Part shown: one piece after another, positions 17,715 through 25,310 of the stretch
Layout: each line of letters starts with the position of its first letter
Position numbering within the stretch: the first letter of the stretch is position 1
Source: an uncultured Atopobiaceae bacterium
GTDB lineage: Bacteria; Actinomycetota; Coriobacteriia; Coriobacteriales; Atopobiaceae
Assembly: GCA_947599965.1 (NCBI GenBank)
Contig: CANQFP010000005.1
Coordinates: forward strand, 1 to 43,304
Reading direction: 5' to 3'
Length of the DNA: 43,304 nucleotides
Position numbers and translations under genes: made by a program
The notes under the pieces: model-generated
What the model was told of the DNA's origin: nothing
Databases searched by the model: none
Seen by the model: the letters and a program-made list of their open reading frames with translations, nothing else

Positions 17715-19256
17715 ATGGAAGCCGAGCGCCCATCGAACACCTCCGAGCTCATTCTCGCCCTGGACGCCCTCGAACGGCGTCGCTACGCCCTCGCGAGCGC
17801 CCAGGCGGTGCTGGAGTTCTCCGAGATCCGCGATCCGCCCGAGGCGGCCGCGGGCCGCGGCGTGGCCATGGCGGAGCTCGAGGCCGCCGATCACGAGCTC
17901 CTCTGCGGCGAGGAGGCGGGCGAGCTCCTGGCCTCTCTCGAGGCGCGCGCAGGCGAGCTCGACGACGACGTGCGGGCGCGCGTGCGCGTGCTCGGGCGGG
18001 ATCGCGCGGATCGCCTGAAGATCCCCGCCGAGCTCGAATCAAAGCGCGTGGAGCTCGTGAACCGCTCCTCGGCGCTCTGGCGCGAGGCGCGCGAGGCTGA
18101 TGACTGGGGCGTGCTCGCCCCCGCCCTGGAGGAGATGGTCGAGCTCTACCGGGCGATCGCCGCATCCGCCGCACCTGGGGTAGGCGCCTATGACTTCTGG
18201 CTGGACATGTTCGAACCGAAGAGCTCGGAGGCCTTCTTCATCGAGCTCTTCGACGAGCTCGCCGCGGGCATCGCGCCCCTCGCGGCCGGCGTGCGCGAAC
18301 GGATGGCGGCGGGAGACGTCTTTGAGCCCCGGCGCCTCGCCGGCCCCTTCGACCCCGCCGAGCAGATGGAGCTCTTCCGCGACGCCGCCCGGCTCGAGGG
18401 TATCGACCTCGGCAGGCTCGAGCTCGGATCGACCATCCACCCCTTCACCTCGTCCGTGGATTCGCACCACGTGATGATCGCCAACCACGCCGATCCGGAC
18501 GATCTCCTCTCCGGGCTACTCGCGGCGCTCCACGAGGGAGGCCACGCACTCTACGAATCCTCCGTCGACGGGCGCTTCGACTATACCTGCCTCGCCCACG
18601 GCACCTCCACCGGCATCCACGAGGCATCGTCGCGCTTCTACGAGAACTACCTCGGCAGGAACCGCGCCTTCGCGCCCGCCCTGCGCGCCCTCATCGAGAC
18701 GCGTTTCCCCGAGGCGCTCGAGGGCGTTTCCGAGCTCGACCTCTGGCGGCTCGTGAATGAGGTGCACTTCACGCCCTCGCGCCTCGACGCCGACGAGCTC
18801 ACCTACCCGCTCCACATCATGGTGCGCTTCGAGGTTGAGCGCGCGCTCATGGCGGGTGAGCTCTCCGTCGCGGAGGTCCCCGAGCGCTGGGCCGAGCTCT
18901 ATGAGCGCTACCTCGGCGTTCGTCCGACGGGAGATCTCGAGGGGCCGCTTTCGGACGTCCACTGGTCCATGGGCCTCATCGGCTACTTCCCGAGCTACGC
19001 CTTGGGAGGCGTCATCGGCGCGCAGTTCCTCGCGGCCATGAAGACCGCCGGCGTGCCCGTGGACGAGACGCTCGCCGCGGGCGATCTCGGCCCCATCACG
19101 CGCTGGATGGTCGAGCACGTCTGGCACTTCGGCCGCGCCGAAGACACCGCAGAGATCCTCGAGGAGGCGACGGGCGAGCCGCTCAATCCAGCCCACTACC
19201 TCGCCTACCTCGAGGAGAAGTTCGGCTCCGCGTCACCGCTTTTCGAAGGGGATTGA
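17715..19256 (+). CDS. M32 family (Taq-type) metallocarboxypeptidase
   Basis: Zinc-dependent removal of C-terminal residues from peptides, cytosolic. 513 aa, normal for the family. The catalytic HEGGH is at about residues 273-277, followed by GIHEASSRFYEN near 300, the second conserved M32 motif carrying the third metal ligand, and later HFTPSRLDADELTYPLHIM. The ATG at 17715 follows GGGAGAAG. It begins 11 nt after the FHA gene and is followed 3 nt later by a dehydrogenase, so read-through from the pilus operon is possible but a functional tie is not evident. Confidence 0.93.
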   Translation: MEAERPSNTSELILALDALERRRYALASAQAVLEFSEIRDPPEAAAGRGVAMAELEAADHELLCGEEAGELLASLEARAGELDDDVRARVRVLGRDRADRLKIPAELESKRVELVNRSSALWREAREADDWGVLAPALEEMVELYRAIAASAAPGVGAYDFWLDMFEPKSSEAFFIELFDELAAGIAPLAAGVRERMAAGDVFEPRRLAGPFDPAEQMELFRDAARLEGIDLGRLELGSTIHPFTSSVDSHHVMIANHADPDDLLSGLLAALHEGGHALYESSVDGRFDYTCLAHGTSTGIHEASSRFYENYLGRNRAFAPALRALIETRFPEALEGVSELDLWRLVNEVHFTPSRLDADELTYPLHIMVRFEVERALMAGELSVAEVPERWAELYERYLGVRPTGDLEGPLSDVHWSMGLIGYFPSYALGGVIGAQFLAAMKTAGVPVDETLAAGDLGPITRWMVEHVWHFGRAEDTAEILEEATGEPLNPAHYLAYLEEKFGSASPLFEGD

Positions 19257-19259
19257 TCC

Positions 19260-20225
19260 ATGGCAACGCGAGGAACAGTCGGAATCATCGGTCTCGGCCA
19301 CGTGGGAGCCCACGTGGCGAACGTGCTCCTGCTCCAAGGACAGGTCGCCGAGCTCAAGCTCTGCGAGCCGAAGGAGGGGAAGCTCGCGGCCGAGGTGCAG
19401 GATCTCGGCGACACCCTCTCCTTCTGCCCCCAGGCAGCCGCCATCACGCCCGTGGGCGGCGCCTACGAGGAGCTCGCGGACTGCGACATCATCGTGAACG
19501 CCGCGGGCGACGTGGCCCTCGCGGCCGAGAGCAGGGACGGCGAGCTCACCTTCACACCCGCGCAGGCGCGCGACTTCGTGCCCCGCGTGGAGGCCGCCGG
19601 CTTCGATGGCATCTGGCTCACCATCGCGAACCCCTGCGACGTCGTCGCGACCCTCATCCATCGCCTGGCGGGTGGCTCCTCGGCACGCGTCCTCGGCACC
19701 GGCACGGCCCTCGATTCGGCCCGCGTGCGGCACACCCTGGCCTCTCGGGTGGGCCTCGCCCAGCAGAGCGTCGACGCCTACATGCTCGGCGAGCACGGCT
19801 TCTCGCAGTTCGTGGCCTGGAGCGGCGTCGCCTTCGGCGGCATTCCGCTCGGCGTCCTCGAGAGGGAGCAGCCGGGGCGCTTCGGCTACGATCGCGCGGC
19901 CCTCGAGGACGAGGCCGTCCACGCCGGCTACGTGACCATGGCCGGCAAGCACTGCACCGAGTACGCCGTGGCCGCGGCCGCCGCCCAGATCATCCGCGCC
20001 ATCCTCGCCGACGAGAAGCGCATCGTCGCCTGCTCCACGCTCCTCACCGGCGAGTACGGCGAGGAGGGTATCTACGCGTCGCTTCCCTGCGTGGTCGGGA
20101 GCGGTGGCGTCGAGGAGGTGCTCCGCCCCGCTCTCACGCCCGAGGAGGTGGAGCGCTTCCACGCGAGCTGCGCCCATATCCGCGAGAACATCGCGCGCCT
20201 GGAGTGGTTCCCCGCGGCCTCGTAG
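19260..20225 (+). CDS. L-2-hydroxyacid dehydrogenase of the lactate/malate family
   Basis: NAD-dependent interconversion of an L-2-hydroxyacid and its 2-oxoacid. 321 aa. The Rossmann motif GIIGLGHVGAHVAN starts the protein. NP with N124, the DSAR motif (D152, R155) and the catalytic His in GEHG (H179) are intact. The substrate loop after VNAAG is not the usual lactate dehydrogenase loop (PGETR), so the substrate may be a branched or other oxoacid rather than pyruvate. The ATG at 19260 is preceded by AAGGGGA. Confidence 0.87.
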   Translation: MATRGTVGIIGLGHVGAHVANVLLLQGQVAELKLCEPKEGKLAAEVQDLGDTLSFCPQAAAITPVGGAYEELADCDIIVNAAGDVALAAESRDGELTFTPAQARDFVPRVEAAGFDGIWLTIANPCDVVATLIHRLAGGSSARVLGTGTALDSARVRHTLASRVGLAQQSVDAYMLGEHGFSQFVAWSGVAFGGIPLGVLEREQPGRFGYDRAALEDEAVHAGYVTMAGKHCTEYAVAAAAAQIIRAILADEKRIVACSTLLTGEYGEEGIYASLPCVVGSGGVEEVLRPALTPEEVERFHASCAHIRENIARLEWFPAAS

Positions 20226-20235
20226 CCTCGAGCTC

Positions 20236-20271
20236 CGCGCGAAACCCAACGCCGCGGGGCGCGCCGTTTTT
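20236..20271 (+). terminator. Possible terminator after the dehydrogenase
   Basis: GCGCG at 20237-20241 can pair with CGCGC at 20260-20264, and a T5 run follows at 20267-20271. The stem is short for the loop length, so support is modest. Confidence 0.35.
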
Positions 20272-20320
20272 GGCAGCGGCTCTTCCACCTGAAGGACATC
20301 AAGGACATCCCCTCCCCGTG

Positions 20321-20358
20321 TAAGGGGACGGTAAGGGCTCGTCAGCCGATCGTAAGGG
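20321..20358 (+). promoter_or_regulatory. Phased TAAGGG repeats, OmpR-family response-regulator operator
   Basis: TAAGGG occurs at 20321, 20332 and 20353, spaced 11 and 21 bp (one and two helical turns). Direct repeats at about 11 bp are the usual site form for OmpR/PhoB-type regulators. A candidate -10 (TATCTT) lies at 20395-20400. A two-component operon would be expected downstream, but only the tail of a histidine kinase remains. Confidence 0.5.
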
Positions 20359-20377
20359 ATCGCCGACGAGCCCTTTT
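20333..20377. other. Strong hairpin overlapping the TAAGGG repeats
   Basis: AAGGGCTCGTC at 20333-20343 pairs perfectly with GACGAGCCCTT at 20365-20375, and TTTT sits at its end. The 21-base loop contains a second small CGATC/GATCG pairing. It could be an intrinsic terminator for the upstream dehydrogenase or a transcript leader structure. The overlap with the operator repeats makes either reading possible. Confidence 0.5.
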
Positions 20378-20433
20378 CCACGCCATTCGCTCCCTATCTT
20401 CCTCTCAGCCGGGTTCCACCCGGCATCGACACG

Positions 20434-21072
20434 ATGGCGAGCGAGCTCATGGAAAACGGGATGTGCGAGCCCGCGGACGTCCCGGGGTTCGCCGGGCGCA
20501 TCCACTCGGAGGCCTCCCGCATGGAATCCCTCGTCTCGGATCTCCTCGTGCTCTCCCGCTTGGACGAATCCGAGCGCGCCGGCGACCGCAGCCTCGTGGG
20601 CGCGACGGAATCCCTCGAGCTCAACGCCGTCGTGGTGGATGCGGTGGCCCGCCTCGAGCCCCAAGCGGCCAAGGGCGAGGTCGCGCTCGAGGTGGATGTG
20701 CCGAAGGCGTCGATCGTGGCCACGGGAAATCCCAAGCTCTTGGACCTCCTCGTCTCCAACCTCACGGAAAACGCGATCCGCTACAACCATCCCGGAGGCT
20801 GGGTACGCGTGGCCCTCACGCTCGTCGATGGCCATCCACGCCTTACGGTCGCCGATTCAGGCGAGGGCATCCCCAAGGAGGCCCAGGAGAAGGTCTTCGA
20901 GCGCTTCTATCGCGTCGACACCTCGCGCTCCCGCGCACTCGGCGGCACGGGCCTCGGCCTCTCCATCGTGAAGCACGCCGCCAGCTTCCACCACGCCACC
21001 GTCTCCCTCGAAAGCGAGCCCGGCCACGGCACCACCGTGACGGTGGATTTCCGCCCTCCGCAAAGCTTTTAG
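20434..21072 (+). pseudogene. 5'-truncated sensor histidine kinase
   Basis: 212 aa comprising the end of a HisKA domain and a complete HATPase domain. The N box is LTENAIRYN, G1 is DSGEGIP, the F box is VFERFYRVD and G2 is GGTGLGLSIVKH. The protein starts MASELMENGM, which in full-length kinases lies just after the H box, so the phospho-accepting His, the sensor and the membrane helices are all missing. The frame upstream of 20434 does not supply an H box. No response regulator gene is adjacent. It is probably a remnant; expression as a soluble ATPase fragment is possible but unsupported. Confidence 0.82.
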
Positions 21073-21110
21073 CAGGGCGAATGCGGCTGTCGCAACCGCC
21101 CGTAGGGGTA

Positions 21111-21407
21111 TCAGAGCTCGTCGCGGAGGTACTCACGCAAATAGGGAATGGCGATATCGAGCGTACCGCGTCCAACGGAGTTGACGACACCCGCGTCGAT
21201 GAGGCGACGACGATAGGTTTGGACGTACCTTGAGCTCACGCCCATGCGCTCACGGATGGCGTCAACCCTGCTCGGCCCCTCGTCCTCGGCCATGGCATCG
21301 AGGAACTGGCGATCCTTCGGCGAGAGCGGCGCCAGCGCCGGCCGAAAGACCGTGTCCTGCATAAGGCGCCTCACTCCCTGCGCAAAACTGGCCAACGACG
21401 TGCCCAA
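21111..21407 (-). pseudogene. C-terminal fragment of an AAA ATPase with winged-helix tail
   Basis: 98 codons opening at a TTG, with no good ribosome site. The sequence PALAPLSPKDRQFLDAMAED, then RMGVSSRYVQTYRRRLIDAG and IPYLREYL, resembles the C-terminal winged-helix region of bacterial AAA/Orc-like ATPases of about 400 aa. Walker motifs are absent, so about three quarters of the gene is gone. A possible internal ATG is at 21362. A 10-bp repeat array sits 14 bp upstream. Family assignment is from memory of the tail pattern and should be read as likely. Confidence 0.65.
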
Positions 21408-21420
21408 ACGGGCTAATGGC

Positions 21421-21480
21421 TGATTATAGTCTCTTATAGTTTCTTATGGTTTCTTATAGTCTTTTATAGTCTCTTATGGT
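21421..21480. repeat. Six tandem 10-bp repeats, consensus YTCTTATAGT
   Basis: Six consecutive decamers: TGATTATAGT, CTCTTATAGT, TTCTTATGGT, TTCTTATAGT, CTTTTATAGT, CTCTTATGGT. The TTAT core is invariant and the following position is A or G. They are AT-rich in GC-rich surroundings and phased at one helical turn. The array lies just upstream (minus strand) of the ATPase fragment and just after the ribbon-helix-helix gene. The form suggests a multi-site protein-binding array. Confidence 0.9.
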
Positions 21481-21488
21481 TCGCGTGA

Positions 21489-21840
21489 TCAGGCCAGAGC
21501 AGCCAGTTCCCGGTCAATCGCCCTTCGGTAGAACTCGGATTTGCTGATGCCCGCCCTTAAAGCCGCCGCTTCCACTGCGGCAAGCCGCGACTTCGGCAAC
21601 CGAAACGAGACGGTCGTTGCGAGGCCCTCGATTGCCAGCCCGGCGACCTCCTCGAGTACCAGCCCGACGAGCCGAGGCCTGCATAGGGGTCGACGCCGCC
21701 GTTTTATCGAGTTTCTCGACATTTTCCCCTGATTCTCCGGTTTTTCCCAAGATACTCGACAACTCCGCGTCGGCTTTGGGGTGTTCCGCCTTAGCGACGA
21801 CCGTGCGATCCTGCTTGCCGTGCAGCACTGCGAGGCACAC
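21489..21840 (-). pseudogene. Frameshifted ribbon-helix-helix protein
   Basis: Two frames together make one protein. The first (from GTG 21840) reads LHGKQDRTVVAKAEHPKADA and on to KLDKTAAST. The second, ending at 21489, reads VAGLAIEGLATTVSFRLPKS and GISKSEFYRRAIDREL, a ribbon-helix-helix DNA-binding domain. The switch lies near the G4 run at 21686-21689. Removing one base there restores a single frame, so this is a homopolymer slip, a sequencing error or a real lesion. Relatives are small DNA-binding or plasmid-stability proteins. Confidence 0.65.
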
Positions 21841-21870
21841 CGCAAGCAGGTCCGCTCGGATGAAAGGCAG

Positions 21871-22629
21871 TTAGTTCCAAACGAGGTAGCCGCCCTCGCG
21901 CGTGGCCTGGGCGTTGGGGACGTAAACCTCGAGGCAGTAGCCCTTGTGGCCGCAGGTGGGGCAGGTGAGCCGGCGCATCGACGGGGTGTGGCGGGCGAAG
22001 AAGTTCTGCTTGAACGGCGGCCGGAAGATCGTCTCGTCCTCGGGGCACACGTAGGCCGTGTGCGTCATGTAGTGGTGCGAGATGAGGATGCCGAGCACCA
22101 CTGCCACGGGGATGCCGATCCAAAGCGGCCACCAGATGCCGGTGACGATGCCCACCACGAGCGGCGCGATCCACATGGCGTCCATCACGAGGCCCACCAC
22201 GACCATCACCGCGCGCATGCGAAAGAGCTTCTTCCTGTTTCCCATTAGGCTCGCTATGGCTCCGATGGATCCCTGGCTCACGTTGTTCAGGGATTCGACG
22301 ATTGACTTGAGCTCGGCGAGGCGTTCGAGCTTGCGTTGGCTCTCCTCGAGCGTGCCCTGGAGTTCCTGCTCTTGGTCGCAGATGAGGAGCTTCAGCATCT
22401 TCGTGGGGTCATCGTCCTTGAGCAGCGCCGCGATGTCCTTGAGCGAGAACCCGAGGTCCTTGAAGAAGAGGATGACGCGGAGCCGGTCGATGTCGGATTC
22501 GCTATAGAGCCTGCGCCCTCCCTCGGAGAGCTCGCTCGGTGCCAGAAGGCCCTTCTGGTCGTAGAACTGGAGCGTGCGCACCGTGACGCCGCATCGCTTG
22601 GCAACCTCGCCGATCGTGAAATGAACCAT
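21871..22629 (-). CDS. Membrane-anchored MerR-family regulator with zinc-binding tail
   Basis: 252 aa. The N-terminal MerR helix-turn-helix and wing (FTIGEVAKRCGVTVRTLQFY, then GGRRLYSESDIDRL) are followed by a coiled coil to about residue 115, two membrane helices (about 138-163 and 165-184), and a C-terminal domain with C195 and CPTCGHKGYC (223-232), likely a zinc ribbon. The ATG at 22629 has AAAGGAGGTG upstream. A MerR-type promoter sits directly upstream (22654-22684), so it probably controls itself. No obvious target operon is adjacent. The membrane and zinc modules suggest envelope sensing, which is inference. Confidence 0.88.
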   Translation of the reverse strand: MVHFTIGEVAKRCGVTVRTLQFYDQKGLLAPSELSEGGRRLYSESDIDRLRVILFFKDLGFSLKDIAALLKDDDPTKMLKLLICDQEQELQGTLEESQRKLERLAELKSIVESLNNVSQGSIGAIASLMGNRKKLFRMRAVMVVVGLVMDAMWIAPLVVGIVTGIWWPLWIGIPVAVVLGILISHHYMTHTAYVCPEDETIFRPPFKQNFFARHTPSMRRLTCPTCGHKGYCLEVYVPNAQATREGGYLVWN

Positions 22630-22653
22630 AGCTGCACCTCCTTTCTGGCGCCC

Positions 22654-22684
22654 ATTCCACGACGTGACGCAGCGTCACGAGCAA
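22654..22684 (-). promoter_or_regulatory. MerR-type promoter with 19-bp spacer and perfect dyad
   Basis: On the minus strand, TTGCTC (22684-22679) and TGGAAT (22659-22654) are separated by 19 bp. The spacer region holds the perfect dyad CGTGACGC-A-GCGTCACG (22663-22679). Overlong 19-20 bp spacers with a central dyad are the hallmark of promoters remodelled by MerR activators. Confidence 0.8.
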
Positions 22685-22726
22685 GCCCCAACGCAAGGTG
22701 ATTTTTCGAACATCGTGAACGTCGCG

Positions 22727-23035
22727 CTATTCAACACCCATGGAATCAAACCTATGACGAGGATTCTCCCGAGCATCGACGAGGAAGATGAACGTGAGCA
22801 GCGTGGCCTCTTCGTCCGCTATGAGGTAGAGGTCTTTCGCGGTGCGAGGTACGTGGTACCAGAGGCACGGCATTGGTGGACGAGCTGCTTCATAGACGGG
22901 ATCGTAGTCCCGTGCGAGTCCGGGATTGGTCGCCAGGATGTCGATGGAATGCTCGACGCGCTCGTAGTCTCCGTCGGAAAGTTCCATGAGCAGGGTTTCG
23001 AATTGGCGAGTGTAGAGGACGGTCCACGCGCTCAT
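22727..23035 (-). CDS. RelE/ParE-family toxin
   Basis: 102 aa (103 if the GTG at 23038 is used). The pattern MSAWTVLYTRQFETLLMELS, with a late hydrophobic strand LLTFIFLVDARENPRHRF, fits small RelE/ParE-fold toxins. The start overlaps the antitoxin stop (GTGATGA), so translation is coupled. Whether it is an mRNA interferase or a gyrase poison cannot be told from sequence alone. Confidence 0.7.
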   Translation of the reverse strand: MSAWTVLYTRQFETLLMELSDGDYERVEHSIDILATNPGLARDYDPVYEAARPPMPCLWYHVPRTAKDLYLIADEEATLLTFIFLVDARENPRHRFDSMGVE

Positions 23036-23325
23036 CACGCGGCACCGCGATTGCGCCTTCTGGCGCGGCTCTCTTCCCGCGCTACCACGTCACCCGCAGC
23101 GGCTTCTGCGAGTCCTCGCCGAATGCCCTCGGTGACCATCAGCTCATACGCCTCGTTCTCACCATCGTGCGCATTTGGAGCGGCAAGCTTGAAGGGAATG
23201 GCGCGATCGCGCACGACCGCCCTGGCAAAGAGTCCGATGGCGGTCGAGGGCGGAAGCCCGATCTCCCTGCACACCTCGGAAAACTCCCGCTTCAAATCGT
23301 CGTCGATGCTGATCGTCATCGCCAT
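23035..23325 (-). CDS. RelB/DinJ-family antitoxin
   Basis: 96 aa from the ATG at 23325 (MAMTISIDDDLKREFSEVCR), a RelB/DinJ ribbon-helix-helix start, followed by GLPPSTAIGLFARAVVRDRAIPF, strongly characteristic of DinJ. The basic C-terminus (RARRRNRGAA) would face the toxin. The first gene of the pair, as usual. A palindrome lies upstream at 23370-23379. Confidence 0.87.
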   Translation of the reverse strand: MAMTISIDDDLKREFSEVCREIGLPPSTAIGLFARAVVRDRAIPFKLAAPNAHDGENEAYELMVTEGIRRGLAEAAAGDVVAREESRARRRNRGAA

Positions 23326-23369
23326 GATGCGCTCCAAACATGGTCTGCATATATACTCAATACCCACTT

Positions 23370-23379
23370 TATACGTATA
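23370..23379. promoter_or_regulatory. TATACGTATA palindrome upstream of relB
   Basis: A perfect 10-bp palindrome 45 bp upstream of the antitoxin start, in an AT-rich island. It is a reasonable autoregulatory operator for the RelB ribbon-helix-helix domain. Confidence 0.5.
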
Positions 23380-23476
23380 GTTTAAGCATTGTTTGTATTC
23401 TCTCGCGAGCCTCGTCTCCTTCAACTACCTGTGCGTTATCCAGATTCAGCAGATTTCACTCCTCGAATTGTTGCGC

Positions 23477-23504
23477 ATATACTCGCAACTGATTGCGAAT
23501 ATAT
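23477..23504 (+). promoter_or_regulatory. Inverted repeat operator of the second TA pair
   Basis: ATATACTCGCAA and TTGCGAATATAT form 12-bp arms with one mismatch around a 4-bp centre (CTGA), ending 18 bp before the antitoxin ATG. The position and symmetry fit toxin-antitoxin autorepression. Confidence 0.7.
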
Positions 23505-23522
23505 GGTTCGAGGAGGCGCATC

Positions 23523-23888
23523 ATGGCACCTGAACTGCTTCAGAAGGTGGAGGACGTCTGTGCGCTCAGCAGATCCCACCGCCGCATCGGCCTCTCTGAG
23601 TTCTCCCATGGCCGTCGCTGGAGGGACGATCTCCACGAGCAGGGGATCATCGAGATCGTCGACAGGGACAAGTCTGCGGGCTGGCTCATCTCCTGGGAGT
23701 GCCTCAATGCCCTCACGCTGCGCATCCACGAGCTTGAGGAGGAGCAGGAACGCCAGGCGATCGAGGCGCTCATCGCGGACCGCCGCGACCGCACGGCGTG
23801 GAAGCAGGGCGAGGAGCTTGGGGCAGACGCGAAGGCCATGCTCGAGGCGCACTTCGACGAGTGGCGGGAGCTCGAAGTTGAGCATTAA
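23523..23888 (+). CDS. Putative Phd/YefM-like antitoxin
   Basis: 121 aa from the ATG at 23523, preceded by CGAGGAGG. The pattern HGRRWRDDLHEQGIIEIVDR then AGWLISWECLNALTLRIHEL resembles the Phd/YefM fold (short helices, then a strand pair ending in a helix with a valine/serine turn). A Glu/Gln-rich helix follows. A downstream gene overlapping by 11 bp and an upstream inverted repeat support a TA module. Family assignment is moderate. Confidence 0.65.
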   Translation: MAPELLQKVEDVCALSRSHRRIGLSEFSHGRRWRDDLHEQGIIEIVDRDKSAGWLISWECLNALTLRIHELEEEQERQAIEALIADRRDRTAWKQGEELGADAKAMLEAHFDEWRELEVEH

Positions 23889-24255
23889 CCGAGCGCTCCT
23901 CGACCGCGCAATCGACGAGATGGCCGCATTGCCGTTCCTTTCCATGGACGCGGCAAGCCTTGCCGAGGACGTCATGTGCGTCGCGCTCGCCTTTCCCGAA
24001 GAATGGAACTTCCTCGCCGCCATCGCGAACACCGTGAATGCCTTGCACCTCATCGCCGAGGATGAGGTGAGGCCCGCGAAGCTCAAATGGGACTTTTCGG
24101 GCTGGCTCTGCTTCCACTACCGCTCGTCGGCACGCCTTCAAGGCTCCGCCGACATGCGCATCGTCTACCGAAAGGTCGATAGCGAGGTCCTCGTCATGGG
24201 ATTCGGCCATCGATTCATTCCCAAGGACCTCTACCAGTGCATGCGTGAAGGTTGA
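23878..24255 (+). CDS. Putative toxin partner, RelE/ParE-like
   Basis: 125 aa from a TTG at 23878 that overlaps the end of the antitoxin gene. The core is RIVYRKVDSEVLVMGFGHRF followed by IPKDLYQCM, a typical RelE-like C-terminal strand pair with a basic/His residue. A longer acidic N-terminal part (about residues 1-70) precedes it. The frame is open further upstream, but that part is antisense-like to the antitoxin. It converges on the ROK remnant. Confidence 0.68.
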   Translation: MSINRALLDRAIDEMAALPFLSMDAASLAEDVMCVALAFPEEWNFLAAIANTVNALHLIAEDEVRPAKLKWDFSGWLCFHYRSSARLQGSADMRIVYRKVDSEVLVMGFGHRFIPKDLYQCMREG

Positions 24256-24267
24256 TCGCCGCTCTGC

Positions 24268-24661
24268 CTACGCCCCCATTCCCTCGTGCTCGCGCTCGAA
24301 GTGGTAGGCGGCGCCCACGAGGTTCGCGTCGGAGCGGAAGGTGCAGGGGATGAGCGTCGGCTTCGCGAAGTAGTACGGGAACCTCTCGCCCACGGCGTCA
24401 GCGGCCTCGCATGCACCGAACCGCGCCGCCATCGATGATGGCGCCGTGCTCCACGTCGATGCGGCCCGGAGCCGAGATGGCGAGGCCGCGCACCTCACCC
24501 GCCTCCTCGATGACGCCGTCCACGGCGGCCACGAAGCAGTCGAGGTCCTCGCAGGGAGTGGGCACCTTGCCCGTGCCGCCGATCTCCTTGCCGTCCCAAA
24601 AGCCGTACTTGATGGCGCTTCCGCCGATGTCGAGCACGAGGAGATGCCTCTCGTCCGCCAT
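24268..24661 (-). pseudogene. ROK-family sugar kinase with internal deletion
   Basis: The N-terminus is a normal ROK start (VLDIGGSAIKYGFWD, then VRGLAISAPGRIDVEHG) from the ATG at 24661, with GGAAGGAG upstream. The frame then stops after GGAVRC. In another frame the last codons (PYYFAKPTLIPCTFRSDAN, then LVGAAYHF) are the usual ROK C-terminus. About 150-160 residues of the middle, including the NDAN and zinc-binding motifs, are missing. The join is near 24400-24420. Non-functional as a kinase. Confidence 0.85.
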
Positions 24662-24787
24662 CACCCTCTCCTTCCCATCGCGTGGGCTATAGCTTTTAGC
24701 AGGAACGTTTGCCGAGCCTGGCCATGGGTTCCCCTCTCCATGTGGCACGCGGTGCCCTTGCGCATCACGCGGTTGGTGGCGCGGTGG

Positions 24788-25096
24788 CTATTCTCCCGTT
24801 TCCCAAGGGTGCGAGGTGAGGTGCCAGCCGTTGCAGTAGCGGCATTTGTAGATATGGAGGCCCGTGGTGCCGTACTCCGCGCAGGCGGCAACCGCGGCTT
24901 CGGCTTCCGCACGGCTGCGATAGCGATTCTTCGATTCGCAGGATTTCGCGCGCAAGGCCGCCTCATGTTCAGCCGCCGCCTCCTCGCGCCGCTCTTCCTC
25001 GCGCGTGAAGAGGTCGTCGAAGCCATCGCCCGCGCTAAGGGCGGCCTTGAACTCGCTCAACTGCCGCGCCTTGGCCGACCGCTTCCTGCTCCCCAT
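24788..25096 (-). CDS. Small protein with a CxxC...H motif
   Basis: 102 aa. A basic N-terminus (GSRKRSAKARQ), a charged Glu/Ala/Arg helix in the middle and a compact end with YKCRYCNGWHLTS, a short possible metal site of a type seen in phage or accessory small proteins. I do not recognise the family. The ATG at 25096 has a weak ribosome site. No conserved neighbours. Confidence 0.55.
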   Translation of the reverse strand: MGSRKRSAKARQLSEFKAALSAGDGFDDLFTREEERREEAAAEHEAALRAKSCESKNRYRSRAEAEAAVAACAEYGTTGLHIYKCRYCNGWHLTSHPWETGE

Positions 25097-25310
25097 CGCG
25101 CACCCCGCTCATCCAGCGCCTCACCACCCTGATTGTGGCACGCACGGGGCTACGAGGGTCGCCGAATGCCGAGGGCCATCGTTCCTGTCCCCATTTCGCC
25201 CCCTGTCCGCCATGCAGGGGCATTCAGTCCAGCCGCTCGGCTCGCAGAGCGCCTATGCACGCAGGCGGAGCCCCGCAAGTGGAATGTGTCACCGTGTACG
25301 CGAGGCGTAG
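25097..25310. other. Non-coding stretch with no recognised feature
   Basis: Open frames here are short and lack protein-like composition on either strand. I see no RNA fold or repeat worth naming. It lies between the small Cys protein and a palindromic operator. Confidence 0.5.

Noticed and set aside
21421-21480. Possible CRISPR array
   Set aside because: Units are 10 bp and contiguous with no spacers and no cas genes nearby.
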